The notes: a model not told the origin generated them from the sequence alone. A stretch of 64,000 nt of DNA from Ruania rhizosphaerae (GCF_009805705.1 NZ_VSMB01000001.1:496001-560000), one strand, 5' to 3'. Positions 1 to 9,891 are shown, numbered from the stretch's first letter. A program made the numbers and translations.

Positions 1-3000
1 TCTCGCTGGTGACGGCGATGTTCACGCGCCTGAGCGAGCACGCCGCTGGCGGGCGCGCCTTCGCTGTCCGTGACGACCTCTCCCGCGGACTGCGCACGCT
101 CGCCGTGTTCACGATCTTCGCGGCAGCGGCGTTCATGGTGCTGGCGATCCCACTGACGCAGGTGGTCACCTTCGACCAAGCCACCTTCGCCTCCTACCGT
201 GCGGTCGCGCACGTGCTGGTCGCGATGCTCATCGGGCTGCCGGCCATCGCGATCTGGACGATGGCCCAGCGGGTGTACTTCGCCTACGAGGACGCGAAGT
301 CGCTGTTCGTGATCCAGGTCCCGATGGCCGGGCTGCAGATCGTGGGCAGCCTGGTGAGCTTCCTGGTGCTGGATGTGCAGTGGTGGGTCGTGGGCGCAGG
401 TGCGGCCACCGCCCTGTCGAACATGTTCGGTGCGCTCGTGGCCTACCTGGCGCTACGCCGCAAACTGCCCAACCTCGACGGCGCACGGGTGCTGCGTACG
501 CACCTGCGGGTGGTGCTGGCCGCAGTGCCCACGGCGCTCCTCGGGTGGGGGGTGCTGCACCTGTGGGGAGTGCAGACCTCCTTCGTCGGAGCAGTCCTGC
601 GGGTCCTCGTCCTCGGCGGAGGAATGGGCCTGCTGTACCTGGTGCTGCTCAAGCGTCTCCGGGTGGACGAGCTCGATCAGTTGACCGCCCGAATAGCGGC
701 CATGCTGGCGCCGTTGACCCGCCGGCTGGAGCCGTTGGCGTCGAGGCTCACGGTGCCAGGTCCGTTGCGTACCATATGGTTCACGATCGTTGGTGCGAAC
801 ACGGGGATGGGAGGGACGTCAGTGGCCCAGGGCACGACCACGTCCCTCGAGCCGGGGATCACACTTGCGGACCGGTACGTGCTTGAGGCCGCCTCCTCCA
901 CGGACCTCCCTGGTGCATCCGCGTGGTCCGGCCAGGACGAGATCCTGCAACGCCCGGTGTCCATCACCACGCTGCAGGGCCAGCACCGGGACGAGGCGCT
1001 GGACGCTGCACGCCGGGCGGCCCTGATCTCCGACCCCCGCCTGCGCCGGATCGTGCGCGTGGGCACCCATGACGGCGTCGCGTTCGTGGTCTCGGAACCG
1101 TCCGCCGGTACGTCACTGGCCGGCCTCGTCGCGGGCGGCCGGCTTCCGGCAGCACAGGCCCGCACCGTGGTGGGCGAAGCGGCGACGGCGATCGAACTTT
1201 CCCGTAAGCGCGGCGTCCACCACCTCTACCTGCGCCCCTCAGCGCTCGAGGTGGGTGCAGACGGTTCCGTGCAGCTGGGCGGGCTCGCCATCGATGCGGC
1301 TCAGGCCGGCATGACCCCGGTGGATCCACAACGATCGGCACGCACTGATGCGGTGGACCTCGTGGCACTGCTGTACACGGCCCTGACTGGCCATTGGCCG
1401 GGCCCCCCGGAGCGTTCCGGGGGCCTGCCCACGGCCCCGCGCATCGACGGTGCCCCGGTTCCCCCTGGCGAGCTGGCGGACGAGGTTCCGCACGATCTCG
1501 ACACCCTGTGCGCGGTCACATTCGGCCCCCACGAGGACGGCCCGTACACGGCCGGTGAGCTCGTGCGCGAGCTGGAACCCTGGGACGCACCAGAGCCCGT
1601 CGCTGCGATCACCGACGGCGGAGGGTCCGAGGCGGCAGTTCCAGCGACAGGCGACCGGGCACAGGGTGAGGCCGCGGACAGTGACGATGACCTCCAAGCG
1701 GTAGCTGCGACCGATTCGGCCACCGTCGCCTCAGCGACCGTGACAGCGCCTCCTGATCCCCTGGCGAACGGTGCAGACAGTTCCGAGCAGGTGGGCGACG
1801 CCGCCGGCACGGGCGGTGCCGAGAGTACCGCGGGGACGGGGGACACAGCGGGCACTGCGGGCACAGCGCACACGAGCCTCGATCGGGCACACCGCGATCC
1901 GAGTACGTGGGCACCGCACCCCCTTCCGGAAGATCCGCAGCCGGTCGCCTTCTCCGAGGTTCTCGACGGCGCGGCTCCCGACGTCCCGCCCGGCTACCAC
2001 GCCAGGCACGCCGGCGACGCCATGCCTGGTCAGCCGCGGCCAACGCGGGCGCAGGCTCCACATTCGCCGGCACAGGAGGTCGCGGCGGGATCAGAGCACG
2101 TGGATGGAACGTCGCCGTCGGCACCGGCCGACGGTGAGGCACCCACGTCCCGGCTCGAGGCCGGCGCTGGCGCCGGGGAGCCCGGACATGAGCGACGCCG
2201 TCCGGTGCCTCCTGTGCTCGGTTGGGACACCCCCGGGCAGCAGGCCGCGCAACCTCACCCGACCGTCACGACCCCCACGGTCCAGGGTGTTCTGGGAGGA
2301 TGGTTGCGCGCCGCAGGCAGCGCTGTACGCGGTCGGTTCATGCGGGAGACGGAGGACGAAGACGGCGTCCGCGAGCGGTTCAACCCCACCCCGATCGTCA
2401 TATTCGTGATGGTCGCCGTGGTCGTGGTCGCCACGATCCTCGCCCTCGGTTCGTTGCGCGAGGCGTCGACCTCGTTCAACCCCGACGACCACACACGGGA
2501 GCCGATCACACCCACCACCGCCGCGCCATCGGAGGAGCCCACCGCAGAACCCAGTGAGGAGCCGAGCCCGGAACCGACCCCCTCCGCATCGGCGGCGCCC
2601 ATCGAGATCGCCGAGGTGCACTCGCTCGACCCGTCCACAGGTGTGGGCGACAACGAGGACCTGGCGCGCTACGCCGTCGACGGGGACCCCGAGAGCACAT
2701 GGCAGTCGCTGCGCTACGACAACCCCAGCTATGGCATGAAGGAAGGCCTGGGCTTCGCCGTCGTACTCGACGCTACGGCCACGGTGACATCGGTGACCGT
2801 GGACGTCCAGGGCGCCGGTGGTGTACTGCAGGTCCGCGACACCTCGCCGGACGATCCCGGCGGCGGCGACGTGCTCGCCGAGGGTGAGATGGGGCCCGAG
2901 ATGACCTACACCCTTTCCGAACCGACCGACCTGGACACGGTGGTGCTGTGGTTCCCGGAGTTGCCGGTGGCCGAGTCGGACGGGCGCAACCGGATCGAGC

Positions 3001-3023
3001 TGGCCGAGATCACGGTGAACTGA
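1..3023 (+). CDS. murJ: MurJ/MviN lipid II flippase with pseudokinase domain, 5' end outside window
   Basis: The frame is open to the left edge, so the true start lies upstream; about 1006 codons are visible. The first ~220 residues hold six hydrophobic helices, the last part of the 14-helix MurJ flippase that moves lipid II across the membrane. A kinase-like domain follows (about residues 280-520). The usual HRDxKxxN loop reads HHLYLRPSA and the DFG site reads LGGLA, so catalytic residues are missing: a pseudokinase. Then come a long Ala/Pro/Gly-rich linker, a single membrane helix (about 794-817), and an outside beta domain resembling discoidin/F5-8C folds. This layout matches mycobacterial MviN, whose phosphorylated pseudokinase recruits FhaA. 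The family and layout are secure; FhaA-type control here is inference. Confidence 0.9.
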   Translation, partial: SLVTAMFTRLSEHAAGGRAFAVRDDLSRGLRTLAVFTIFAAAAFMVLAIPLTQVVTFDQATFASYRAVAHVLVAMLIGLPAIAIWTMAQRVYFAYEDAKSLFVIQVPMAGLQIVGSLVSFLVLDVQWWVVGAGAATALSNMFGALVAYLALRRKLPNLDGARVLRTHLRVVLAAVPTALLGWGVLHLWGVQTSFVGAVLRVLVLGGGMGLLYLVLLKRLRVDELDQLTARIAAMLAPLTRRLEPLASRLTVPGPLRTIWFTIVGANTGMGGTSVAQGTTTSLEPGITLADRYVLEAASSTDLPGASAWSGQDEILQRPVSITTLQGQHRDEALDAARRAALISDPRLRRIVRVGTHDGVAFVVSEPSAGTSLAGLVAGGRLPAAQARTVVGEAATAIELSRKRGVHHLYLRPSALEVGADGSVQLGGLAIDAAQAGMTPVDPQRSARTDAVDLVALLYTALTGHWPGPPERSGGLPTAPRIDGAPVPPGELADEVPHDLDTLCAVTFGPHEDGPYTAGELVRELEPWDAPEPVAAITDGGGSEAAVPATGDRAQGEAADSDDDLQAVAATDSATVASATVTAPPDPLANGADSSEQVGDAAGTGGAESTAGTGDTAGTAGTAHTSLDRAHRDPSTWAPHPLPEDPQPVAFSEVLDGAAPDVPPGYHARHAGDAMPGQPRPTRAQAPHSPAQEVAAGSEHVDGTSPSAPADGEAPTSRLEAGAGAGEPGHERRRPVPPVLGWDTPGQQAAQPHPTVTTPTVQGVLGGWLRAAGSAVRGRFMRETEDEDGVRERFNPTPIVIFVMVAVVVVATILALGSLREASTSFNPDDHTREPITPTTAAPSEEPTAEPSEEPSPEPTPSASAAPIEIAEVHSLDPSTGVGDNEDLARYAVDGDPESTWQSLRYDNPSYGMKEGLGFAVVLDATATVTSVTVDVQGAGGVLQVRDTSPDDPGGGDVLAEGEMGPEMTYTLSEPTDLDTVVLWFPELPVAESDGRNRIELAEITVN

Positions 3024-3082
3024 CGCCGAACACGGGGTGAATCGTTGGCTCATCCAGGTGGGACGGACCGCCCGAATGAGGC

Positions 3083-3110
3083 GGGAACATCCGCCGATCA
3101 GGCATGGTTG
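3083..3110 (+). promoter_or_regulatory. SigR/SigH-type (thiol stress) promoter of trxBA
   Basis: GGGAAC (3083-3088) and GGTTG (3106-3110) are 17 bases apart. This fits the known SGGAAC-N17-SGTTS pattern of mycobacterial SigH and the GGAAT-N18-GTT pattern of Streptomyces SigR, both of which control trxBA. The trxB ATG lies 33 bases downstream. Confidence 0.65.
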
Positions 3111-3142
3111 TCTCAGGCAGTGCCCCCACCAGAAGGAACCTC

Positions 3143-4141
3143 ATGAGCGACGAGAACCGCAGCGACGTCCACGACGTCATCATCATCGGCTCCGGCCCCT
3201 CCGGCTACACCGCAGCCGTCTACGCAGCACGCGCAGGCCTCACTCCGATCGTCTTCGCCGGTGCGATCACTGCCGGTGGCGCACTGATGAACACCACTGA
3301 GGTCGAGAACTTCCCCGGTTTCCCGGACGCGGTCATGGGGCCGGACCTGATGGAGAAGATGCGCGAGCAGGCGGAGCGGTTCGGTGCTGACATCCGTTAT
3401 GAGGACGTCGCTTCCGTCCAGCTCGAGGGTGCGGTCAAGACGATCGTCACCGACGATGACGACGTCCTGCAGGCACGCACCGTGATCCTCGCGACAGGGT
3501 CGGCCTACAAGGAGTTGGGGATCCCCGAGGAGAAGCAGTTCTCGGGCAGGGGCGTGAGCTGGTGCGCCACCTGTGATGGCTTCTTCTTCCGCGACCAGGA
3601 CATCATCGTGGTCGGAGGCGGCGACTCCGCGATGGAGGAAGCCCTCTTCCTCACCCGGTTCGGGCGGACCGTGACGATCGTTCACCGCCGGGACGAGCTG
3701 CGCGCCTCGAAGATCATGGCCGACCGGGCCCTGGCCGATGAGAAGATCACGTTCGCGTGGAACAGCGAGGTCGCCGCGATTCACGGCGACCAGAAGGTCA
3801 CCGGCGTGACGCTGCGTGACACGGTGACGGGTGAGACGCGTGAGGTGGGTGCCTCGGCGGTGTTCGTGGCGATCGGCCACCTCCCTCGCACCGAGCTCGT
3901 CGCCGGGCAGGTCGGGCTCAACGAGGAGGGGTACATCGACGTCGAGCACCCGAGCACCCGGACGAACCTGCCAGGGGTCTTCGCCGCCGGGGACGTCGTG
4001 GACCACCACTACAGGCAGGCGATCACCGCCGCCGGAACCGGCTGTGCGGCGGCTCTGGACGCCGAGCGGTACCTGGCCGCCCTCGACGCGGCACCTGCGG
4101 CCCCAGAGGCCGCCGACGCGGCCGCCGCGTTGCTGACCTGA
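3143..4141 (+). CDS. trxB: Thioredoxin-disulfide reductase TrxB
   Basis: A 332-residue FAD/NADPH flavoprotein that reduces thioredoxin in the cytoplasm. The N-terminal FAD-binding [10 protein letters not shown] motif is near residue 16. The redox pair is Cys141-Ala-Thr-Cys144 (WCATCDG). An NADPH-binding [10 protein letters not shown] motif follows, then the C-terminal FAD motif FAAGDVVD. The length is normal for low-Mr bacterial TrxB. The ATG at 3143 is chosen because AGAAGGA lies just upstream; an in-frame GTG at 3104 would put an unconserved leader before the FAD motif. trxA follows 25 bases later, so the two are likely one transcript from the upstream thiol-stress promoter. Confidence 0.96.
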   Translation: MSDENRSDVHDVIIIGSGPSGYTAAVYAARAGLTPIVFAGAITAGGALMNTTEVENFPGFPDAVMGPDLMEKMREQAERFGADIRYEDVASVQLEGAVKTIVTDDDDVLQARTVILATGSAYKELGIPEEKQFSGRGVSWCATCDGFFFRDQDIIVVGGGDSAMEEALFLTRFGRTVTIVHRRDELRASKIMADRALADEKITFAWNSEVAAIHGDQKVTGVTLRDTVTGETREVGASAVFVAIGHLPRTELVAGQVGLNEEGYIDVEHPSTRTNLPGVFAAGDVVDHHYRQAITAAGTGCAAALDAERYLAALDAAPAAPEAADAAAALLT

Positions 4142-4166
4142 CCCGCCCCAGATTCAAGGAGAGACC

Positions 4167-4493
4167 ATGGCAGCTATCCAGACGACCACCGACGCCGCCT
4201 TCAGCACCGACGTGCTCGGCTCCGACAAGCCGGTCCTCGTGGACTTCTGGGCGGACTGGTGCGGCCCGTGCCGGCAGTTCGCACCGATCCTGGAAGAGAT
4301 CGCGACGGAGAATGCCGAGAAGATCTCGGTCTACAAGCTCGATGTGGACACCAACCCGCAGACCACTGCCGCGTACAACGTCGTGTCCATCCCGACGATC
4401 AACGTCTACTCCGGCGGAGAGCTGGTGAAGTCCATCGTGGGCTCACGCCCGAAGAAGGCATTCCTCGCCGAGATCGAGGAGTACCTCGGTTGA
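4167..4493 (+). CDS. trxA: Thioredoxin TrxA
   Basis: A 108-residue thioredoxin with the canonical active site Trp31-Cys32-Gly-Pro-Cys35 and the later cis-proline segment SIPTI. It passes electrons from TrxB to cytoplasmic disulfides such as ribonucleotide reductase, peroxiredoxins and methionine sulfoxide reductases. The upstream AAGGAGAG is a strong ribosome site for the ATG at 4167. It lies 25 bases after trxB and is followed at once by a long hairpin, so trxBA is a two-gene unit. Confidence 0.97.
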   Translation: MAAIQTTTDAAFSTDVLGSDKPVLVDFWADWCGPCRQFAPILEEIATENAEKISVYKLDVDTNPQTTAAYNVVSIPTINVYSGGELVKSIVGSRPKKAFLAEIEEYLG

Positions 4494-4514
4494 GATGACG
4501 CGGGCCTCGCAGGT

Positions 4515-4557
4515 GACTGTGCCCGGTACCCCGATTCACGGGGCACCGGGCACAGTC
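4515..4557 (+). terminator. Strong hairpin terminator after trxBA
   Basis: Positions 4515-4532 and 4540-4557 form an 18-bp inverted repeat with one mismatch and a 7-base loop, 20 bases after the trxA stop. No clear T-tract follows, as is common for actinobacterial terminators. Confidence 0.75.
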
Positions 4558-4751
4558 GTCTCCGGCTACCGACTCATCTCGTCATCCTCGACGCTGACGG
4601 TAGGGCTGCAGCGCTCGAGCCCATGCCCGCCTCACGCACTGAACAGTTGGCGAGTCCGCGCTGCGACGCGCGTCACCCTCGTCGTGCCCGGAGATCGTGG
4701 GAGACTCGTCAGATGTGCCCGAGCGGCGGGTACCCGAGGAATGGAGGTCCG

Positions 4752-6098
4752 ATGAACGTCTCGCCCCAGCATTCCCCCGAGCCCGCCGCAGCCGCCGACC
4801 TCCCCGCGTCCGCTGCCGGTACGCGCCTGGACCCGTGGCTGAGTCACTACGCCGAACGCACCTACGGGATGAAGGCGTCCGAGATCAGGGCACTCTTCGC
4901 CGTCGCGAATCGCCCTGAGGTGGTCTCGCTTGCCGGTGGCATGCCGTTCCTGGCGGGTCTTCCGCTGGAGACCATCAGCGAGGTGACGGCGAAGCTGCTC
5001 TCCGAACGTGGCGCCGTCGCCTTGCAGTATGGCTCCGGCCAGGGCGAGGAATCCTTCCGGGAACAGATCCTGGAGGTCATGCGTGAGGAGCACATCCGCG
5101 CCCACGCCGATGACGTGATTGTCACGACCGGTTCGCAGCAGGCGCTGGACCTGGTCACCCGTATCTTTGTCGACCCGGGCGATGTGATCGTCGCTGAGGC
5201 GCCGAGCTATGTGGGTGCGCTCGGCGTGTTCCGCTCCTATCAGGCGGACGTCGTCCACGTGCCGATGGATGCCAACGGCCTGGTGCCGGAGGCGCTTGAG
5301 CACACCCTCAGTGAGCTCGCCGCCGAGGGCCGGACCGTCAAGCTGCTCTATACGGTGCCGAACTTCCACAACCCTGGCGGCGTCACGCTCAGCGCTGAGC
5401 GCCGGCCGCAGATCGTGGAGATCGCGCAGCGTTACGGAGTGCTGATCCTGGAGGACAACCCGTACGGGTTGCTCGGCTTCGACTCCGATCCGCTTCCTGC
5501 CCTGCACACCTACGATCCCGACGGCGTCATCTACCTGGGCTCCTTCTCCAAGACGTTCGCTCCCGGGTACCGGGTGGGTTGGGCGGTGGCACCGCACGCA
5601 GTCCGCGAGCGGCTTGTCCTGGCTGCGGAGTCGGCCATTCTGTGCCCATCGATGATGAGTCAGATGTCGATCTCGACCTATCTGGCCACCTGTGACTGGC
5701 GCGGACAGGTCAAGGAGTTCCGTGAGGTCTACCGCGAGCGTCGTGACGCCATGGTGGGTGCCCTGGCCGAGTACCTCCCGATGGCCAGCTGGACGAATCC
5801 GGCTGGAGGGTTCTACACGTGGGTTCGCCTGCCCGAGGGCCTCGACGCCCAGGACATGCTGCCGCGCGCCGTCACCGAGCTCGTCGCCTACGTTCCAGGC
5901 ACCGCCTTCTACGCTGATGATCAGGGCAAGCAGTTCATGCGCCTGTCGTACTGCTATCCGACGGCGGAGCGTATCCGGGAGGGTGTGCGTCGCCTTGCAG
6001 GGGTGGTCACCAGCGAGCTGGAGCTGGTGCAGATGTTCGGGACATCCGGTACGACCGGGAGTCGTGGCGTCCATGCTCCCGCTCCTGACCAGAACTGA
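4752..6098 (+). CDS. Fold-type I PLP aminotransferase (2-aminoadipate/MocR-like, no DNA-binding domain)
   Basis: A 448-residue class I/II aminotransferase. The cofactor lysine is Lys267 in GSFSKTFAPGYRVGW, with YTVPNFHNPGG and ILEDNPYG before it, all typical of the LysN/2-aminoadipate transaminase group related to MocR regulators but without a GntR head. The ATG at 4752 follows GGAGGT; upstream in-frame starts would run into the terminator region. The ligase gene follows 11 bases later, so the two are probably co-transcribed. The true amino donor is unknown. A link to D-Ala/D-Glu supply for the wall is suggested only by the neighbour. Confidence 0.85.
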   Translation: MNVSPQHSPEPAAAADLPASAAGTRLDPWLSHYAERTYGMKASEIRALFAVANRPEVVSLAGGMPFLAGLPLETISEVTAKLLSERGAVALQYGSGQGEESFREQILEVMREEHIRAHADDVIVTTGSQQALDLVTRIFVDPGDVIVAEAPSYVGALGVFRSYQADVVHVPMDANGLVPEALEHTLSELAAEGRTVKLLYTVPNFHNPGGVTLSAERRPQIVEIAQRYGVLILEDNPYGLLGFDSDPLPALHTYDPDGVIYLGSFSKTFAPGYRVGWAVAPHAVRERLVLAAESAILCPSMMSQMSISTYLATCDWRGQVKEFREVYRERRDAMVGALAEYLPMASWTNPAGGFYTWVRLPEGLDAQDMLPRAVTELVAYVPGTAFYADDQGKQFMRLSYCYPTAERIREGVRRLAGVVTSELELVQMFGTSGTTGSRGVHAPAPDQN

Positions 6099-6109
6099 GG
6101 AGATCTGCC

Positions 6110-7066
6110 GTGACCGACCACACCAGCCAGCCGCTCGAGGTTCTCGTGCTTGCCGGTGGGCTTTCCCACGAACGTGAGGTCTCGATCCGTTCCGGGCGCC
6201 GAGTGGCCGAGTCCCTGCGCGCGGCTGGGGCCGCGGCGACGCTCCGGGACCTGGACGCCGGACTGCTCGACTATCTGGACAGTGCGCGACCGGACGTCGT
6301 CTGGCCGCTGCTGCACGGCAGCACCGGTGAGGATGGCTCCGTCCGCGATCTCCTCTCACTGGCGGATGTGGCGTTCGTCGGTTCCGGATCCGCCGGCGCG
6401 CGGAGCACGTGGTTCAAGCCGGTCGCGAAGTCCTTGATGGAACGGGCCGGCGCCCGCACGCCGGCGTCGGTGACGCTGCCCCAGAGCTTGTTCCGCCAGG
6501 TCGGGGCGACGGCGGTGCTCGAGCGCGTCCTGGACCGTCTGCCTCTTCCGCTCGTGGTCAAGCCGGCGGCCGGGGGCTCTGCACTGGGCGTGACGGTCGT
6601 GACAGATCCCGCCCTGCTACCGCAGGCGATGGTGCACTGCTTCTCCTACGGCGAGACGGCTCTGATCGAGCGTGCCGTGCACGGAACGGAGGTGGCGGTC
6701 TCGGTGGTCGACACCGGAGATGGCCCGCAGGCGCTTCCGGCAGTGGAGATCGTCACCGACGGCCCCTACGACTACGACGCCCGCTACAACGCCGGCCGCA
6801 CCGAGTACTTCGCCCCGGCGCGGTTGGCACCCGCGCAGCTCGATGCTGCCCACCGGATGGCTGTGCTCGCGCACGAGCAACTAGGGCTGGCGCAGCTGTC
6901 CCGGACCGATCTGATCGTCGATGCCGACGGCACACCGTGGTATCTGGAGTCGAACGTGGCACCGGGTATGACCGAGACGAGTCTGTTTCCCCAGGCAGTC
7001 CAGGCCGCCGATCTGTCCATGGACGCGCTCTACCACGATCTCGCCCTGGCGGGCGCTCGGCGCTGA
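6110..7066 (+). CDS. ddl: D-alanine--D-alanine ligase (ATP-grasp)
   Basis: A 318-residue Ddl-type ligase that would join two D-Ala for peptidoglycan precursors in the cytoplasm. The N-terminal VLAGGLSHEREVSIRSG is the Ddl substrate loop. A central ATP-grasp part carries PLVVKPAAGGSALGV, and the C-terminal YLESNVAPGMTETS supplies metal ligands (E, N). It is a little shorter than E. coli DdlB-type enzymes plus typical tails. The GTG at 6110 follows AGGAGATCT. It sits 11 bases after the aminotransferase gene. A second ddl elsewhere in the genome is likely in Actinomycetota, so the housekeeping role is not certain. Confidence 0.85.
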   Translation: MTDHTSQPLEVLVLAGGLSHEREVSIRSGRRVAESLRAAGAAATLRDLDAGLLDYLDSARPDVVWPLLHGSTGEDGSVRDLLSLADVAFVGSGSAGARSTWFKPVAKSLMERAGARTPASVTLPQSLFRQVGATAVLERVLDRLPLPLVVKPAAGGSALGVTVVTDPALLPQAMVHCFSYGETALIERAVHGTEVAVSVVDTGDGPQALPAVEIVTDGPYDYDARYNAGRTEYFAPARLAPAQLDAAHRMAVLAHEQLGLAQLSRTDLIVDADGTPWYLESNVAPGMTETSLFPQAVQAADLSMDALYHDLALAGARR

Positions 7067-7098
7067 CGACCGTCCCGGAGTGGAGCCGGCTCGCTCCG

Positions 7099-8415
7099 TT
7101 ACTCGGCTTCGGCCACTGACCCGTCCTCGCGGAGCACTCCAGGGTCGTTCGGGTCGAGTACGCCGAGGATGCGGTTGAGATCCTGCACGCTCGCGAACTC
7201 GATGCTCACGTGACCCTTCCTTTGCCCAAGATTGACTTTGACCTTGGTGTCGAGGCGATCTGAAAGGCGGGAGGCCAACTCACCCAGAGCGGCTGAGTGC
7301 GCCCCTGCGCGGGGTCGACGACGCATCTCGGGCTGCAGCGGATCCTCGCCCAGGGTGACGATCTCCTCGGTAGCCCTCACGCTCAGACCCTCAGCAACAA
7401 TCCGCTGAGCAAGGCGCTCCATCGCGGCGCCGTCGGGGAGTCCGAGCAGTGCGCGAGCATGTCCGGCGCTGAGAACGCCCGCGGCCACACGTCGTTGGAC
7501 GAGCGGGGGCAACTTGAGGAGCCGGAGCGTGTTGCTGATCTGCGGTCGTGACCGTGCGATCCGAGTGGCGAGCTCATCGTGTGTGCAGTCGAAGTCGTCG
7601 AGGAGCTGCTGATAGGCGGCTGCCTCCTCGAGCGGATTGAGCTGGACACGGTGGAGGTTCTCCAGGAGCGCGTCCCGCAGCATGTCGTCCTGCGCCGTGT
7701 CCCGGATGATGGCCGGCACTGTCGCCTGGCCGGCGATGCGTGAGGCGCGCCAGCGCCGCTCACCCATGATGAGTTCATAGGTGGCGAAGCCGTCCGCGTC
7801 CGCGCCGGACGGCCGCACGACCACCGGCTGCAGGACGCCGACCTCCCGGATCGAGCTCGCCAGCTCGTTCAACTCGTCGTCGTCGAAAACCTGCCGCGGC
7901 TGGAGAGCGTTGGGAGCGATCGCCTCAATCGGCACCTCAGCGAATCGGGCGCCCGGGACGGCCACGAGGCCATCGGGATCCGCGGCTCCCCCATCGGGGG
8001 ATGACTCTTCCCCGGAGCCGGACGCTGCGTCGGTCGAACGCGGCGTCGATCTCGCACCCGCGATCCCGTTCGAGTCCAACTGCGGGGCGGCTCCTGGCGT
8101 GTGCCCAATGCCGGTCTGCGTGGTGCCCGCGGCGCCGGGCGCGGACTTCGTGCCGGTGGCACCTGTCTCAGCGGCTGGAGCGGGCGACTGTTCCTCCAGT
8201 TCGGCAAGGAGACGCTCGCTCGCGCTCGGTGGCGCGTCGTTTACTGTCGCCGGCTCGGCGGATGCCGCCGCCGCATCGGCGGTGTCGGTCTCGTCTGCCG
8301 TCTGCTTCTCTTGCTCAGGGAAGAAGACGTCCACAGGACGCTGCCCGCCACCAGGGGCTCCGGTGGGGATGAGCGCGCCCAATCCGCGCCCCAGTCCGCG
8401 GCGTCGCTCCGTCAT
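7099..8415 (-). CDS. parB: Chromosome-partitioning CTPase ParB
   Basis: A 438-residue ParB that loads at parS and spreads as a CTP-dependent clamp. The conserved core starts near residue 155 ([14 protein letters not shown]), with the CTP-binding GERRWRAS motif, then the helix-turn-helix region ([17 protein letters not shown]) and a C-terminal dimer domain. The roughly 150-residue N-terminus is Ala/Glu/Ser/Thr-rich with no conserved fold, much longer than the usual short ParA-contact tail. parB starts inside the parA stop (ATGA, 4-base overlap), so translation is coupled. Its target sites lie 1.5-4.1 kb away behind parA. Confidence 0.95.
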   Translation of the reverse strand: MTERRRGLGRGLGALIPTGAPGGGQRPVDVFFPEQEKQTADETDTADAAAASAEPATVNDAPPSASERLLAELEEQSPAPAAETGATGTKSAPGAAGTTQTGIGHTPGAAPQLDSNGIAGARSTPRSTDAASGSGEESSPDGGAADPDGLVAVPGARFAEVPIEAIAPNALQPRQVFDDDELNELASSIREVGVLQPVVVRPSGADADGFATYELIMGERRWRASRIAGQATVPAIIRDTAQDDMLRDALLENLHRVQLNPLEEAAAYQQLLDDFDCTHDELATRIARSRPQISNTLRLLKLPPLVQRRVAAGVLSAGHARALLGLPDGAAMERLAQRIVAEGLSVRATEEIVTLGEDPLQPEMRRRPRAGAHSAALGELASRLSDRLDTKVKVNLGQRKGHVSIEFASVQDLNRILGVLDPNDPGVLREDGSVAEAE

Positions 8416-9473
8416 CCTTGGTCTCCTTCGGTTCGGGCCCCGGCGCTCTGGTGTGTGCCGGCGTGGGCGTAATCCTCAAGCGGCTGCAGCCCGCGCTGGG
8501 CGATCTCGCGTGCAGCTTCCAGATAGGCAAGGGCGCCCGTGGAACCGCCATCGTAGGTCAGAACCGTCTGACCGTACGAGGGCGCTTCGGAGATCCGTAC
8601 CGACCGCGGGATCGCCGTGCGCAGCGTCTGGTCCGGGAAGTGCTCGCGCACCTCTTCGGCCACCTGCTGAGCAAGATTCGTCCTGGCGTCGTACATGGTG
8701 AGCAGGATGGTGGAGACGTGCAGTGCAGGATTCAGGTGTGAGCGGATCAGATTGATGTTATTGAGCAGCTGGCTCAGGCCCTCCAGCGCGTAGTACTCAC
8801 ACTGGATGGGGATAATGACCTCGCGTGCCGTCACGAAAGCATTGACGGTGAGCAGGCCGAGGCTGGGTGGGCAGTCGACGAAGACATAGTCGATCCGAGG
8901 CTCACCGCGGCGGGACCTGGCTTTGAGGTACGTAGCGAGCGCGTTACGAAGACGATTCTCCCGGGCCACCAGGGAGACGAGCTCGATCTCGGCGCCGGAG
9001 AGGTCGATCGTCGCGGGGGCGCAGTAGAGCCCGGGGATCACGTCAGACTCCTGGATCGCCTCCTCCAGCGGCATATCGTTGATCAGCACGTCGTAGGTCG
9101 AAGGAACACCGGCGTGGTGTTCGATACCGAGCGCCGTGGAGGCATTGCCCTGTGGATCGTTGTCGATGACCAAGACCCGCAAACCCGACTGCGCCAGCGC
9201 TGCGGCCAGATTCACTGAGGTGGTCGTCTTCCCCACCCCGCCCTTCTGGTTGGCGACAGTGAAGACCCGCGTCTGCAGTGGCGGTGGAAACTTCTGGCCG
9301 GTGAGTTCGATACGACGTCGTGCGTCCTCCGCCAGCTGCGCCGCGAGGGGCGTCGTGTCGTCCATGACCGGGATCGCGTCGATGAGGGCGAGGCGGTGCT
9401 CTTCGTCTGGTGAGAGCGGCTTCGTCACATCGGCGAAGGGCCGCGATCCAGCGGCAACGTCGTCCTGATCCAC
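8412..9473 (-). CDS. parA: Chromosome-partitioning ATPase ParA
   Basis: A 353-residue ParA/Soj-type ATPase that drives origin segregation with ParB. The deviant Walker A is KGGVGKTT at residues 77-84; later come [13 protein letters not shown] and [13 protein letters not shown]. An N-terminal extension of about 70 residues precedes the P-loop, as in many actinobacterial ParA. The start is set at the GTG at 9473 because GGAGGAA sits 8 bases before it. A longer in-frame reading to 9641 would run through DnaA-box DNA and is Arg-rich, so I reject it. It is the first gene of parAB. Confidence 0.94.
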   Translation of the reverse strand: MDQDDVAAGSRPFADVTKPLSPDEEHRLALIDAIPVMDDTTPLAAQLAEDARRRIELTGQKFPPPLQTRVFTVANQKGGVGKTTTSVNLAAALAQSGLRVLVIDNDPQGNASTALGIEHHAGVPSTYDVLINDMPLEEAIQESDVIPGLYCAPATIDLSGAEIELVSLVARENRLRNALATYLKARSRRGEPRIDYVFVDCPPSLGLLTVNAFVTAREVIIPIQCEYYALEGLSQLLNNINLIRSHLNPALHVSTILLTMYDARTNLAQQVAEEVREHFPDQTLRTAIPRSVRISEAPSYGQTVLTYDGGSTGALAYLEAAREIAQRGLQPLEDYAHAGTHQSAGARTEGDQG

Positions 9474-9577
9474 TTTCGTGTTCCTCCGATGGTGGGTGCA
9501 CTCCAAGAGTAGACGTCCCACCGGCTCCCGGCGGACGGCATCTGCGTCATGTCTCACTCGGACGACCCGCCGAAGAG

Positions 9578-9865
9578 ATATCCACAGGCGAGCTGTGGAC
9601 ATGCTGGCGACGGATGTGGACCGGCGCCGCCTTCTGTGCACTTCGCCGCGCTAGCTGTGGATAACTTCAGATGGGGTCGCTCGTAACCGGCCCAATCCCG
9701 TGGTGCTTCAGCGGAACCGGCGGGATTGCAACAGTTTGTATCGTTCGACCCGCCCGGAGTTATCCACACAGCAGAAGGGCGATCCGTGGATAGTTGTGGT
9801 CCCGTAGGTCGGCCACGATGTGGATATGCCTCCTGGAAGCACTTCACGTAGCGGTTTCATCCACA
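9578..9865. promoter_or_regulatory. DnaA-box cluster upstream of parA
   Basis: Eight DnaA-box-like nonamers lie in 288 bp: ATATCCACA 9578, TGTGGACAT 9594, TGTGGACCG 9615, TGTGGATAA 9656, TTATCCACA 9760, CGTGGATAG 9785, TGTGGATAT 9819, TCATCCACA 9857. Those at 9656 and 9760 are perfect TTATCCACA in inverted orientation. Most others differ by one or two bases. The cluster starts about 105 bases before the parA start codon. Confidence 0.65.
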
Positions 9866-9891
9866 GAGCCACCCGGGGGGGATCGCGGTGC

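Noticed and set aside
9474-9641. Longer N-terminus for ParA
   Set aside because: Arg-rich, unconserved, overlaps DnaA boxes; GTG 9473 has a strong ribosome site.
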